NCBI GenBank assembly: GCA_951640195.1
Contig: OX621163.1
Span: 3,534,001-3,598,000, forward strand
Direction: 5' to 3'
DNA length: 64,000 nucleotides
Source of the DNA: Porpolomopsis calyptriformis
Lineage: Eukaryota > Basidiomycota > Agaricomycetes > Agaricales > Hygrophoraceae
Part shown: positions 24,935-36,699 of the stretch, one piece after another
Position numbering within the stretch: the first letter of the stretch is position 1
Layout of the letters: each line of letters opens with the position of its first letter
Notes under the pieces: generated by a model
Seen by the model: only the letters and a program-made list of their open reading frames with translations
Database searches by the model: none
What the model was told of the DNA's origin: nothing
Made by a program: the position numbers and the translations under genes

Positions 24935-26181
24935 GGACAGTTTCTATTCATTATCTATTGATGTGCTGCTATCATATGCCTGTACTTTGTTACAGTCTTA
25001 CAATCGATACAATTGAGTTGGACTTTGATGCTCATGTCTCACGTGAAAAAAAAAAAAAAAAACATACATGAATACATACATTACCTTGCCTGCGATGAAA
25101 CCAATTACAACCTCATGTAACCTAGTAGATATGCCAAACACAATCTGCTTTATTTACATATACAGAAAGGTGGCAGCTTCTGGACTCCCTATCCCTTAGG
25201 GAGATAGAGCCCCACGTTGTACTTGCGGTTAGTGTTTGGCCCAGCAGATGCGCTACACCCTTGAAGCTATTATCTCCCTCGGTTCACCCGTGTGGTTGAA
25301 TGGTTGGGTCGCGTCAGTTGGCTGGGTGGGTTGCGCACAGCTAACTCAGCCTCTGTCTCTCGTAATAGAGCTGCCTTCATTTTCTTCTTTTTATTCCGCT
25401 TCCACTTGTTTTGTTTGTAGTTTTTCCCTCGTTCAACCTGTGCTGTTGAAGTGGGAGAGAAATAAGAATAAGAATAAGTTAATAAATCAATACGCAATAA
25501 ATAAATTCACATTGAGTAGCCTGCCTACTTGGAGGTTCCGAGGTTCGTACCACGGCCACACGTGTAGATGATTGTCTGCTATACAGTAGTCAAAGGATGC
25601 TAAGTTATCGAGCGGCTGAATGAACTAACTTGTTTGGCTGCACAATGCATGTTGGCAACAGAGCCCTAAGCCTCTGTTCAATTTCGCCTGCGAATGAAGA
25701 AGAAATCTCCTCTGTGGCCGATCATCATCATCAGTCTAGATATTTGATACCTGGTGTGGCATGAGACCCATAGATCCCATTCACATACCAGCTTTTGAGG
25801 TAGAATGTGCCGATACGACATCCAATGGTGATTTATCCACATGTGTTAGTTCGATACTTATATCGAACTCAGGGATCTTGACTGTGGCTGATCGTTTAGT
25901 CAGGATATCTGATGTAGCATGAGAGCGATGGATCCCATTCACACACCAGCTTGTTGTGCCAAACAGGTGTCGCCTTTGTCGAGAAGGTCGGCTGCAGAGA
26001 GTAAAACATTTGAAGGGCCCACAGAGATATGTTCCCTCGCTTTGTTCAGTGCGCTTGCAAGGCTGTCTATAATTTGATGACCTGAATTCATCCAGGTATT
26101 TTGTTTTTATATTTGTTGAAAATATCTGTCCATCCTATTATAGAACATAGTATAAACCATCAGGACTTTGGGAGCCATTCA
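24935..26181. other. Intergenic with oligo(A) tract and short repeats
   Basis: Holds an A17 run near 25047, a B-box-like GGTTCGTACC near 25541, and two similar blocks (GATCCCATTCACACACCAGC-like) near 25771 and 25931. Translations on the minus strand hint at eroded exons downstream of copy 3, but none is convincing. Confidence 0.4.
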
Positions 26182-26703
26182 TCATGTACAATATTCCAAT
26201 GGGTCGCCATGCATATAACTCTCCCAGCCCTGTTCTCTGCATGTGGTGAGATAAGCGTCATGGTCAGGCTTCAAGTGGCCAAAGGAGTGCATCGTTCGAA
26301 CAGCCCAAGGCTGGGTACTCCAAGGTTGTTCATTAAAGCTGGAAGGGGGTTCCATTGCGAAGAATTCTTCAAGGAGGTCATCCCTTAGCAGCTCTAAATA
26401 GCACGACATGGATTTATCTCCAGAAACCAGGCTAGCCCAATATTGAAGATCAAGAAATGCAACCTGTTGTCACAGCATGAATGGCAAGGAAAAGTGGCGA
26501 GACTGATTCGTGATGATATTAAAGGCAATGAATTCCAATGGAAAATACTTCCAGCGTATCTTTGTGTTGGAACCCATCGGTTTGAACAGGTAGTTCTTTG
26601 AATTCTCCAATTCAAATAGACACAGCCAGCTGCTTGGTTGAACCTCTGATATGTCATCCTGCCATCTATGGGTATCGTTGAGAATAAAATCGAGATCTGC
26701 CAT
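26182..26703 (-). pseudogene. Copy 3 of the recurrent element-borne domain family, interrupted
   Basis: Reads MADLDFILNDTHRWQDD, then a stop, then QQVAFLDLQYWASLVSG, PWAVRTMHSFGHLKPDHDAY and QGWESYMHGDPLEY. This matches copies 1 and 2 in motif order and spacing but lies on the opposite strand. The stop (TGA, 26470-26472 on the reverse strand) falls in FML-*-QQ, where CGA would restore Arg. The 3' end is uncertain: the last exon probably ends at a donor after LEY. No JmjC or protease domain is recognisable beyond it, so it may be a truncated copy. Confidence 0.55.
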
Positions 26704-27313
26704 TGGATTCGGATTCGGTAGTGCTTTCGGAACTTGTGAATGTTTGTTGATCCTATATTTGGTAGGTGTTCAAATCGAGCCAAGCATAACTTATGCTTGG
26801 CTGCGCACTTCAAAAGAGGCAGTTTGGACAATCGTGAGTGTAATTATAAAAGAAGGATGAACCATAAAATCAAGTGAGATGTTGAGGTCATCTCCATTGG
26901 AACTAAAATTGATGAAATTTTATCACCGAAGGTCTCTTTTTCTCGTTTGAATAGTAGCGACTTTCTCATTGTATTACAGCATTCGTAACTGAAATTTACT
27001 GATAAACAGATCAACTGGCACTGATTCATGGTGATCATGCAATGATTAGATGTACTTTGGGCATGGTGAAGTCAATTTAATGTAGACTAGTCAGCTGCCG
27101 CCTTAGCTAAATGTAAGTTTTCCAATTTGCTAATGATTCGCACCTACAAACCTACTCTGTGGTATTGTTTTTCAGTAACTAGAAATTTTCATCACTGAAA
27201 AGATGTGAGGGGGTGATTGAGTGATTTAGTTACTGTTTTTCATTGATTTCCCTTCCCTTCCTTCCAACAGTCTCATTTTGGCAAAGGTTTGCTAATGTTA
27301 TCGATAGCCTGTA

Positions 27314-27397
27314 TTATGGAACGCAAGACTTGCCTGCTAAGAAAACTTTAAATGCTGTCAATCTACGACATGCCGAGGTAAAGGGCCTTGGGTACAC
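27314..27397 (+). repeat. Left arm of inverted repeat bracketing the alpha-kinase gene
   Basis: The segment from TATGGAACGCAAGACTTGCC to CCTTGGGTACAC is repeated in reverse complement at 29767-29858, with one small insertion and scattered mismatches. It includes CTGCTAAGAAAACTTTAAATG in both arms. It may be a miniature element or a duplicated gene fragment. Confidence 0.7.
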
Positions 27398-27459
27398 CTA
27401 GTATAGCAACATAAGATTAAAGTACGGTGCGCAAGTGTACATGGCTAAATTGAAGACTA

Positions 27460-28557
27460 GTGAACACGCGAACCTTCAATTGCACAGCTCGTGTTATGGC
27501 CGTTTCAAAATACCACGACATTGTTGCCCATGCTCAAGGTGCCGACGGTGTGCCAAAAGAACCCCCCATTCGAGCTACAATCGCATTCAATCCGAAGATG
27601 AAACCAAAGGCCGGCGCCTTCAAAGTTGCACACATTGGTCATATGAATATCCCTATCTTCCAGTCGACTTCATCCTCCACAAAAGTGTGCGTCAAGCAAT
27701 GCTTTTATCATGATGCTGATGGGGCGCTCGGTCGTGCACCATCCTGCATTGTTTATAATAGCCATACCCAATTAAAGAAGTTGGCGGTAGAGTCGTACTG
27801 TGCGACATGGGGTGCAGCTTTGATGCAACTCGTGTATGACTTTGTGGAGCAGGAGAATGCACAACGCGGTCCTCCATCGTTCCCGATTCCTCGATTGCAT
27901 TTCGTTCGGGTAGCCCTAGCCATTGCAGACGATAAAGAGCGGCATACTTTCTTGATTGAGGAGTGTATTGATGAGGACACCAACGGCGAGTTTCTCAAGT
28001 ACATCAATAATGACCGTAGCTCTCCTCTTTCCCACCCCAACAACCTTGAGCGACAACAGATAGGCGAATTTCTTGCCTTCACTCAGCATGTTCAATATTT
28101 GAAGACTCAAAAGTTGGCTTTCGTTTCAGATGTTCAAGGTTTGTTTTCGCATTTAACTGATTCCGCATTCTGATTATTTCCTGAGAATAGGTGGTACATC
28201 ACTACTTTCTGATCCCCAAATCATAGCAGCCCCGTAAATTTTGTTGCATGCTCTCACATCAATTTCACTCATGGAATGATATTTAGTGAACTCTCCGGAA
28301 ACCTCTTCGCTGGCGGCAACATAGGGGCCTGTTTTCAACATTTCACCGATGATCACCTTTGCAATAGATTCTGTTGTTACTACATTCCAGAAGGTCTCCC
28401 CAAGGCAAAAGCTGGTAAGGCACCCCTTTTTGGTGCATCGCTTGAACAGATGCTGCGGGAAGCCGAAGACAAAAAAGCGGCAGCAAAAGCAGCAGCGATG
28501 AACGACGACCGCGAGCTCACTAATATAAGCATCTCCTTGACGTCTCTTGGACTGTAA
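27460..28557 (+). CDS. Alpha-kinase (MHCK/eEF2K-type) domain protein
   Basis: Three exons: ~27460-28138, 28191-~28233 and ~28287-28557, joined in phase to give FVSDVQGGTSLLSDPQI, the alpha-kinase Asp-containing segment, then AGGNIGACFQHFTDDHLCNR with the HxCN zinc-binding pattern. Earlier, FLIEECIDED and GEFLKYINN match the family's ATP-site region. Stop TAA at 28555-28557. The first in-frame ATG is 27496; an upstream exon is likely because the frame is open before it. No disabling change was found, unlike its neighbours. Alpha-kinases are atypical Ser/Thr kinases expanded in mushroom genomes; the substrate here is unknown. Confidence 0.8.
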
Positions 28558-29363
28558 TCCCAATCCGCATGTATGTCCTTTGAATAACCGCTCTCGTACA
28601 TATGCTCTCACATCCACCGCTCTTTTACATATGCTTTCATACGCACGGCGCTCCTCACACATATGTTCTCCTAGATACACTCTCGCACACTCAATCATAC
28701 TCATGCACGTATACTCTCGTACGCTTTCATTCCCTTTATTTAATTCAGATACCTCGCTTTAATCTCCAAATTTAATTTCTTTTCATTGTAATAGTTATTT
28801 GAGCTTGAGTTGCAGATTGCTATTGAATTAGCCTTGCATGGTGAACCAACCAATCTCTAGGTTAACCTGGAGGTCTCTCAGTGAGTTTCGAAGCTGATAC
28901 TTGTGAGCTGGATAGTCATTCAATTGCTGCTTTGTGTTGAAGTGGGCACGAGTGAATGACTAACTCAGGCAATCACTCAAACTTCAACCAGCACCCTGAT
29001 TGCAGTGAAACGCACTAAAGAATGGCTACAACTCTAACTTCTAGGCATCAAGTCATTCGTCAACTCTTCGTGCTCATGCTGATCACTGTGTAAAGTGCAG
29101 ACACTACAGCCAAAGATGCATGGAACCTACTTGGCTAACGGAATCAGACACTTTCCTCCTCAACTACAAGCTGTATGGGACATAACAGGCTCAAGTTTAT
29201 CAAGGGAGTATTAGGATGAGAATATCACTACCTCAATGAAACTCGAAGTGCATACATTCATACAATGCAGGGACATTGCAAAGAGTACAGCGAGCAAGTC
29301 TTTTTTTTTCTATTACACACCACCTTTCTTTCTTGCGCTGCCCTATCCCGCTTCACCGCCGCC
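28558..29363. other. Intergenic, no recognisable gene
   Basis: AT-rich with several short open frames that overlap each other and show no family resemblance. A CACATATG(C/T)TCTC motif repeats loosely at 28595-28730. Confidence 0.45.
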
Positions 29364-29558
29364 ATGTCCGCCATTCAGTTCAATCAATGCAACCTCTACT
29401 TAGCTGGAGGTGACATTCTTAACATCCATCTCCCGGAGCGTCCCCCCAAGCCATTTGTCACGCGTAAAAATCCTTCGGACCCAGCCCATTTCCTCAAAAC
29501 ACTCACTGTCCGTGCCGCGCGATTTTTTATCCGCGTTTCCCGCAAATTGTTCCAGTGA
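29364..29558 (+). CDS. Small uncharacterised open reading frame
   Basis: 64 codons starting MSAIQFNQCNLYLAGGD in a GCCGCCATG context and ending FQ-TGA. It contains LNIHLPERPPKPF. No family is recognised. It could be a first exon or a remnant of a longer gene; a possible donor follows at 29556. Confidence 0.3.
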   Translation: MSAIQFNQCNLYLAGGDILNIHLPERPPKPFVTRKNPSDPAHFLKTLTVRAARFFIRVSRKLFQ

Positions 29559-29766
29559 GTTTTTTTTAAACGTGGGATTCTCCTTCGTGCTAACTTTCCC
29601 ACAAAGTTTCATCACCGATATGGTCAGAAACGAAAGGAGCGGGTTCAGCTCAATCGTTTGATCGGGGCGCGTCTCTCATACTCGCGTGAGCGCGAAGGTG
29701 TAGGTTTTTTTGTTTTCTGTTCAGATTGTCATGTATTACTATACTTCAAACAGTAAATATCATACA

Positions 29767-29858
29767 GTGTACCCAAGGTCCTTTACCTCGGCATGTCATA
29801 GATTGACGGATTGATGGCATTTAAAGTTTTCTTAGCAGGAAAATCTTGCGTTCCATAC
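29767..29858 (-). repeat. Right arm of inverted repeat bracketing the alpha-kinase gene
   Basis: Reverse complement of 27314-27397; read on the minus strand it starts TATGGAACGCAAGATTTTCC. It lies 64 bp beyond the 3' end of the TET/JBP-type gene. Confidence 0.7.
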
Positions 29859-29922
29859 TTACAACGAAGAAGTAGCTTTGTACAAAATCAAAATCTAAAC
29901 ATATTTCACTGCGACATAGCTT

Positions 29923-31780
29923 CTATACAGTAGACATGCTGCTATGAACCGGAGGGAGATTCCTGAAAAAGTTGTTGTTGTGTAACGGAGCCATGCAAGA
30001 GTCGCAGTATGGAAAGTTGCTTACCCCTCTTAGCTCTGAATAGGTAGAGAAAAGTTCCGATGCCCTCTTCCATCGTGGGGAGGATTGCAAGCCGCAGGCT
30101 AGTTTCCCAATCGGATCCTGCATCATGAAATCATTCGCTGTCCGATATCCATGCTCGACCCATCTGAACAGCCCTCCAGCTGCATATTGTGTACACGAAA
30201 CATGGGTCTCGTGTGCCTGCACCTTGGTGTTGGAGTGACAGAATATTGCGGAAGGAATAAGCACCGTGGAACTGGGGGGAAACTCTATCGCCAACTTAAT
30301 ATCCCAAAGTAAAAGGTGGCCTCCTTTTTTCGGATCAAAGTCTCCTAACGCAGTAATAGCACACCACCCAAAGGCAAGGTTCGAGAAGTCGCGATGAGGC
30401 AGACATATCATCTTAGGACCAAAGTTGAAGGTCATAGCACTCCAGACGCTATTTTTGAAGTTCATCCTAAGCTGTGGATGGTGGCCTAGGAGCCCCGACA
30501 TCGTGGTAGAGTAGTACTTGTACAGGCGTGGTGCCCAAGCTGCAAACAGCCCATTCGAGAACCCTGCTATCCTTTGGATGGCAGAGCATTGTATCAAATC
30601 CGTCATGACCGCGTGATTGTTATATGTAAGGCCAAGATTTCCTGGAACCTTTACGAAAATGTTCCAAGATCGTGATTAAAATAACATAGCGGCAGAGGAA
30701 AAGTATACTGTACTTTTTGTCCTCCTCTGAATGAAAAACTGCAGGCGAGGGATGGAGAGCGGCACTGGCGGTGGGATGCATCCTTTGCAGAAAATTCACA
30801 AAGCCCCCGAGCTTCTGAGATTCTTTGGGCAGCCTCATTGTGTATGATTTCCCATTCAGGAGACTGGGGACGTCCACCTAGAAGAGCTACCACATGCCCC
30901 TCAGAATCGAGGATTGGCGTCGCACGACTAGCAGTACATTTTCACCGAATCAGATCGAGAATCTTGTTTGATTGGGTAAAAATCGACCTACATGCCATCC
31001 CATTCCTGGATTCTAAACCCAAATTGGGGTGCATTTCTCAACACATCCTCCAGAGAATACTCCTTTATCTCGATCCTCTTGCTCTTCTCTGACCGCAGAG
31101 CTGTGAACCCAGGGCCAGTCACAGGAAGGGTCTCCATTGCTACCGTGGTTGATATTGGGGTGGATGACGCAATGTGTTTCAGTCTGACGTTGGTAGGCTT
31201 GACGCATCCCACTTTTATCGTGTGGAGGGATGCTTCCTGCCGTCGCTCCCTGCGATGCTTGTGGCTTGATTTCTTTGACCTCTTCACAGTTGAAGTTGTT
31301 CGAGGGTGACCTTTGACGGAGGGAATACTCTTCCTTACATGCAGGGGGGAAAGGGGGGGGTTTAGTCCCTTATTGGCCAGTATGTTCGTACCTGTGATCA
31401 TTGGTAAGAGGTTGGCTTTCTTTGTTCCCCAGCATGTATCTCCTGGATGTCCTGTATAGGAATGTTATGTTTTCATTTAATAGTTATGATATTTCTGCCT
31501 TACCATCGAGATTGTTGGCTCCCATCATATATGACATATCCCCTACCGGAGGAGGCTGATTATAGGGCAAAAATGCCTGCCCTTCAGTTGGGTCATAGTC
31601 TGGATGCTGCTTGATGTCAATTGCAGCTTGGAGGCGAGGGAGGAGGAGGATGTTGGTCTGGATCGGTATGCCAGAAGCTTCCAACAATGTGTTACTGCGT
31701 AGCAAATCCTTTAATGTTAGCCATGAGTCAATGCATTCGTTGTGGAACTTGTGGGGTTCCTCTCACAGGCATTTCACTTT
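29923..31780 (-). CDS. TET/JBP-family 2-oxoglutarate/Fe(II) dioxygenase (5-methylcytosine oxidase family)
   Basis: Exons on the minus strand: KFHNECIDSWLTLKDLL (~31750), QAFLPYNQPPP (~31560), a basic exon with KRSKKSSHKHRRERR (~31260), FGFRIQEWDGM (~30995), then STPILDSEGHVVALLGG (~30925) and the catalytic exon from ~30640. The catalytic core shows LPHRDFSNL (His-x-Asp), GWCAITALGDFDPKKGGHLL, IEFPPSSTVLIPSA, distal His in IFCHSNTKVQ, and TQYAAGGLFRWVEHG. This layout matches the expanded basidiomycete TET/JBP family, whose members oxidise 5-methylcytosine in DNA. Iron ligands are intact. A TGA at 31763-31765 (reverse strand) interrupts the most upstream exon I can trace, so the start is unresolved. 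Stop at 29923. Confidence 0.85.
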
Positions 31781-31845
31781 AAGAATGGGTAGTACTTGAC
31801 GACTTTGCAACTCACAGTGGGCTTCAACTTAGACTCACGTGACAC

Positions 31846-32012
31846 ACATTTTTTTTTTTTTTTGTATTCAGCATTTATATACCGCAACAAGCAAATGTAC
31901 GTGCTAAGACGCGGTGGCTGGTTATCTATGACCAGCCCTGCTACTTTGTTTATATACATATGAGGGGGTCAATCCCTGGGGCTTTGGGTGACGCAGTGAG
32001 TTTCGTGATTTG
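31846..32012 (-). repeat. SINE-like oligo(A)-ended repeat, copy 1
   Basis: On the minus strand it ends in an oligo(A) run (T17 on +) and shares blocks with 36362-36516: GTATTCAGCA, ATGTACGTGCTAAGA and GGCTTTGGGTGACGCAGTG. No clear target duplication is seen at this copy. Confidence 0.5.
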
Positions 32013-32033
32013 TGGGTTGAGTTGGGTGTTTTC

Positions 32034-32450
32034 TTATTGTGCTTGAGTTGCACCATTTTCGGCATTTGGGGATGTGGCCATAGATTGGCCTTCCTGGGCT
32101 AGGTTGCCCTCGGTTGTGTCGTTATCCTGTTGGACTGGGACTGTGGGTTCTTCATCGAATGTGGGGGGTTTGGGTTTGGCATAGGGTCTGCCTGTCTTGG
32201 TGAATGCTCCAGATTTGAGTATGAACGTGGCGAGGGCGTCTACGCCTTTTTCTGTACCCACGATCTCTGGCAGTGAGATATTTCTTGATGCTTTCCGGAG
32301 GAGGTTTTGGTGTTCGTCGCATTGCGGGCACTCTTGTATTATGTGTTCTCACGTTTGTAACCCGTCTAAAGGGTCCCTTGTGGGCACCCTGAGTGCAGTA
32401 AAGCAATGCTTCTTGACGTGTGTGTGGCCCTCAGTGATGTAGCATCTCCC
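32034..32450 (-). mobile_element. Fragment of a non-LTR (LINE) retrotransposon, RNase H-proximal C-terminus
   Basis: Minus strand reads HIIQECPQCDEHQNLLRKAS, then SLPEIVGTEKGVDALATFI and SGAFTKTGRP, ending in a low-complexity tail at 32034. The pattern resembles the region after the RNase H domain of basidiomycete LINE polyproteins. One TGA (32349-32351, reverse strand) precedes EHII, explained by CGA to TGA. The upstream reverse transcriptase is absent, so this is a 5'-truncated relic. Confidence 0.55.
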
Positions 32451-33284
32451 CTATAGGTGTACTACCTGGACCAGGTCGACGTAAGTCTCCCTAATTGGTG
32501 TGGCAAAGAAACCAGTGGTCCAAAGACCTCCCAGCTAGATACAGTCCAATAGCAGAGTTGGTCATTACGACCTCCCTAAAGGGTACAGGTGGGGATCACA
32601 CCCAGCTGCACACACACATGGACACTAACCACTGCACCGACGTGGTAACAACATGGATGGGTACGCTCTGCCTTTCTCAGAGACCCACCGGTGATGGATT
32701 TTGACCTCTCGAGCCCAACCAGGGATTTTCTCCCTAGTTGGCTACGGCCCAGTGAATGACTCCAGGGCAACGTGACGCACATTTCTGTAGAAAGGCTGTA
32801 GAAAGGAATGTTTCGATTAACGTTCCTTTCTTTCTTTGCCTCCAGTCCCAGTTCAGTTCCAGTTCAGTTAATCAGTATCGATGACTTGGCCTACTAAGCT
32901 GCAGTAGCCGAGAATACTATCCAAATACATGACGGGAGAGGAGAAAGATTGATCGTGAATGAGAAGGAACAGGCAAGGTGCGGATCAGAGTCAACGGCGG
33001 GAATGAGGATGGGTGTGGGCGAATAGGCAGGGCCTAATACCGTATTGCGAACAACATACCACCGATATATAAATACCAGATTTTGACCAATAAATGCTGG
33101 CCTCTGCTGCACTGAACTTGGAAGAAGCTTGTAAAAGATGATGCTCAGGCTTGCAACAAAGGAAGGTCTTATCTGTTGATCACACAGAGGATACTATCGA
33201 ACACTGCCCCATGCTTAGGAGGCAACTTGTATCAAAGGAAGATGTGGTACAATATAGTTGTATACATGGGCAGGTCCACACCAC
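32451..33284. other. Intergenic, repeats only
   Basis: Contains short CAGTTCCAGTTCAG repeats near 32844-32867 (again near 34075). Open frames are short and unconvincing. Confidence 0.4.
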
Positions 33285-36200
33285 TCATGTTGACTGGGTT
33301 TCGCCCACCTTCTTCCTTCCACCTTCCTTCCACTTAGCATGTGCCCAGGCGTCAGGTGGCACAGGGAACGGCAAAATACAGTACTTGTATGGCCGCAAGT
33401 GCTTTTTGTCACAGTCCTGTACAAAGTTAGGTCGACGAACCTTCTGCACACGCGACTTGCAGAATCCACATGAAAGGCGGCACCAATCGCCCTTCTTATC
33501 AAGCATGCTTGACGTTACAAAACAGCCCACACCACATGTCGGACATGCTGGAGGATCCAATCCCCATGGGCAGTCCTCGTTGGAGAGCGCGAATTGCGTG
33601 ACGGAAATGTCACCTCCTGATTCCGATTCCGATCCCTTCCATGCACGAATGAGCAGGACAGGTGTGTGTGAGAGGATGTCTACTCGGTCAAATGACCGAT
33701 GCAGCGCTTCCTCCACATCCTGCACGTTCTTCTCTTGCTGAAGGAATGCCAGCTCAATGAATAACGGCAATGCAGATGTAACTTTGATAGGCGATAACAC
33801 CTTTGCGGAGAATCCAATGACCCAAGTGAAGATATTACTAGAAGGAGGGATAAAACGGTTTATTGATTGTTGGGCAGAAGTCGCAAAGGGGAAGGGGAAG
33901 AGGGAAATCCTGCATACCTTTCAACCAGGGACTTCCACGACTGTAGACTTCCCTCATGGTGAAATGTGTGCCCACAGCACAGGGCAATCAAGCCCTTTAT
34001 TGATGGGTTCTGTATAAACACGGGATCATATGCATCCTGCATAGTAGCGCGTAGAATCTGGGGAAACCGGTTCCAGTTCAGTTCCAGTTCGACGATAGCA
34101 TCTTCTTATGAAGTCCTCCAACAACTACTTACTTCGGTGATATGGGCGTGGCGGTTGGTTTTGGCCCCTGGGAATGCGTAGACTAATTCCCCCGTTTGAA
34201 CTGTAGTATGGCCTTCAAGGACGACAAGGACTACTGAGTTTGGGAATCGCTTTATCCACTCCGCCACTTGTGAGCGCAATGTTTTGAGAGTGTGTCCATT
34301 ATTCAAGTAAACGTATATAGTCCGGAGCTGTTTATAGAATACTATAAGCCTAAATCGCTCGGTCATTCGAGGAAACGTCCCTCACCTGGTCATCCTGCTT
34401 GTGCTTGTAAAAGTCTTGCAATCGCCCTGCGATATTCGGGGCGGTTAGTGTCTCTTTGACCATTCTTGCCTCACATGTGTATATGTGGATGTAGAGGAGG
34501 GGAGTTATAACCCTCCCCCCATGGAAGAATGATTTTATTCGTGAGTTGATTGTATACTGAAGAAGGAAAATCAGTGGTGTTGTCTTGCATGAAGTAGATC
34601 CAAACCTTGGGAAGTATTCTTTTGAGGCGACAATGCCTCAGGCAGTACCATGGAGTTCCCTCAGGAACATCCCACTGGACACACGCAGTCGAGTCCAAGG
34701 AAACACACAGCATGACACCACACCCTGGTTCACTGCATACCACAAATGACCCACCATCACTACAATATTGGCAAAACTATCCAAAACATGCAGCATATTA
34801 GTGGGACTCATAATAAATTATTTTTCCTCCCCTCTTCTTACCATCTTTGCTGACCCCTTGCCTTGTGCTTCATCATCATCTTGAGATGATGATGCCATTT
34901 CTGACATCAGTTTATCCATGTTCTCCAATGAATGGAGAAAGTCTTCGCCTGGGTTTCCTGGCAGTGCATCCGTGATGCAGGTTGACGTGTGAAACCCATA
35001 GTGCTATTGCTTCACTGCATGGCCACCTGCAGCAGCCTTCCTCTTCCTCTTCTCGGGCACACGGTTGGAAGTCTGTTTTTTCATCGCTCCACTTGACGAA
35101 CTCCTCCTCTCTGCACCCACATGCTTCGCATTGGGTTGAGATGGTGGATCCAGGGAGGGGGAGGATGCAGGCAACGGATGGTTGTTGATTGAAGATGATG
35201 CTGTGAGCATCAGATCAATGCCGAAGTTTTCATCCTGAAGTGGAGGTGATGTCAGCTTGCCTCTGTTCGAGCTGGTTGCTTTGTTTAAAAAGAGTGTGTA
35301 ATGTCAACAACTGTTCATCAAAGAAACAATGTAGGATGATGTACATGGAATGTTTGCCGAGTTACTGAGGTTGAAATTGAACTCGGGCTGGTTCTCTGCT
35401 ATACTGCCGCGCATCACAGCAGCAGGTTGATTAGCTGTATCCTTGGCTGGGGCGGCAGGGTTGGCAGGGGTGGCAGGTTTGGCAGGGGCGGTGGATTTGG
35501 CTGGGGGGGCAAATTTGGCTGGGGGGGCGGATTTGGCTGGGGCAGCAGGGTTGGTGGTGGTGGCGGGTTTGGCTGGGGCGGTGGTTTGGGCTCGGGCGGC
35601 GGGTTTGGCAGGGGCGGCGGGTTTGGCAGGGGTGGTGGGTTTGGCTGGGGTGGTGGGTTTGGATGCAAGAATGGGCTGGGCTGGGGCGGTGGCTTGGTTG
35701 CCGGTATTTTCAAATGTTGCGAGCGTTAGTTTGTTTCCGACTTGCACCTGTTCCAATGCTGCCAACAATGGCTCTAGACTACCACAGAATGTGGGTCATT
35801 ATGCTATGCCACAGATCAGATCCAATACATACCTGTGTGAGTCGGCCTTGTCTTTCGTGAGATCGATGGGCTAAGATGTGGAGGTAGATGGAGATGGAGC
35901 CGACTGGTGGGTCTGTTCACCTACTTGGCGCTCTTGGCCAGGATCGGAAGGAGGCTGGGTGGCTTGGGTAAGGGGTGGTTGGTGGATGAGGGCATTTGGC
36001 TGTGTGCTAGTTGGTGATGATATGTTAATAAAGAGATATAAAGATATGTTTGTTTGTTTGTTCATACTCTATGCCGCGTGCAGAAATTTTGGGAGAAGGT
36101 GAGATGTTCAGGAAATCATTGGGATTCCAACCACCTTCATTGGGTTCAGGGGTATAGCGTGGTGAAGGTTGATTGGTTGTGTGGCCTTGGGTTGGGGAGA

Positions 36201-36294
36201 TATTCATCGGAGAGGGTGGGTTGCCTTGGGAGGAATCACTATCAGAGTAATTATCCCCATGAAAGTTGCTAGTCGCTGATTGTGTATGGGGCAT
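33285..36294 (-). pseudogene. Large cysteine-rich protein with low-complexity N-terminus and possible caspase/CHAT-like region
   Basis: Starts MPHTQSATSNFHGDNYSDSD at 36294. A Pro/Ser-rich N-terminus is followed by a (P/A)AKPA repeat tract (35440-35690), a basic region (~35040-35200) and a cysteine cluster CSEPGCGVMLC...WYCLRHC (~34740-34640). Next come LVVLEGHTTVQTGEL (~34230) and KGLIALCCGHTFHHE (~33995). These two blocks place a His-Gly and a Cys-Gly as in clan CD (caspase/CHAT) peptidases, a tentative match. A second cysteine cluster, CPTCGVGC...CRLSCGFC, lies at ~33540-33440. In-frame stops on the minus strand: TAG 35871-35873 (STS-*-PIDLTKD) and TAG 35004-35006 (AVKQ-*-HYG), both one C-to-T step from CAG. 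Exon joins are approximate. Function is unknown. Confidence 0.45.
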
Positions 36295-36351
36295 TGCGGC
36301 TAATCGTGTATGAAAAGTCTGTTGTAACGGCGCTAAGGAAAAAGAGACTCA

Positions 36352-36529
36352 CGTGATTTGATTTTTTTTTTTTTTTGAATTCAGCAAATGTATGCGCTAA
36401 GATGCACTAGTTAGTTCTATATTACTATACACAACCAACTCTGAAACTTTGTTCGCAGCCTTATAAGTGGGTTATCCCAGGGCTTTGGGTCACACAGTGA
36501 GTTTCATGAGCTGTGTCGTGATTTGATTT
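36352..36529 (-). repeat. SINE-like retroposon copy 2 with 13-bp flanking direct repeats
   Basis: The element body is about 36362-36516, ending in oligo(A) on the minus strand (T15 at 36362-36376). CGTGATTTGATTT occurs at 36352-36364 and again at 36517-36529, as expected for a target-site duplication made by L1-type retrotransposition. Its interior resembles 31846-32012. Confidence 0.6.
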
Positions 36530-36699
36530 AATCAACAGGCAAATGAAGGCTGCAAGAAGTGAAGTAAAGTGAACTGGTGGCTAGTCCTATAAGGATTTCT
36601 AGGAAACCCCGAAGCCTCACATAGAGTCGCTTTGTGAGGTGAGTGTTTATGTGTGGGTTCCGTTAGTGTACGCGAATCAACTTAAGCTGGAATTAAGGA

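Noticed and set aside
25300..25560. Possible tRNA-derived SINE (B-box-like GGTTCGTACC)
   Set aside because: The A-box-like match is too far upstream, no second copy was seen in the window, and no target duplication could be found.
35427..35729. Gly-rich open frame on + (GRGGGFGWGG-type repeats)
   Set aside because: It is the antisense shadow of the (P/A)AKPA repeat exon on the minus strand, which fits the exon structure of the larger gene.
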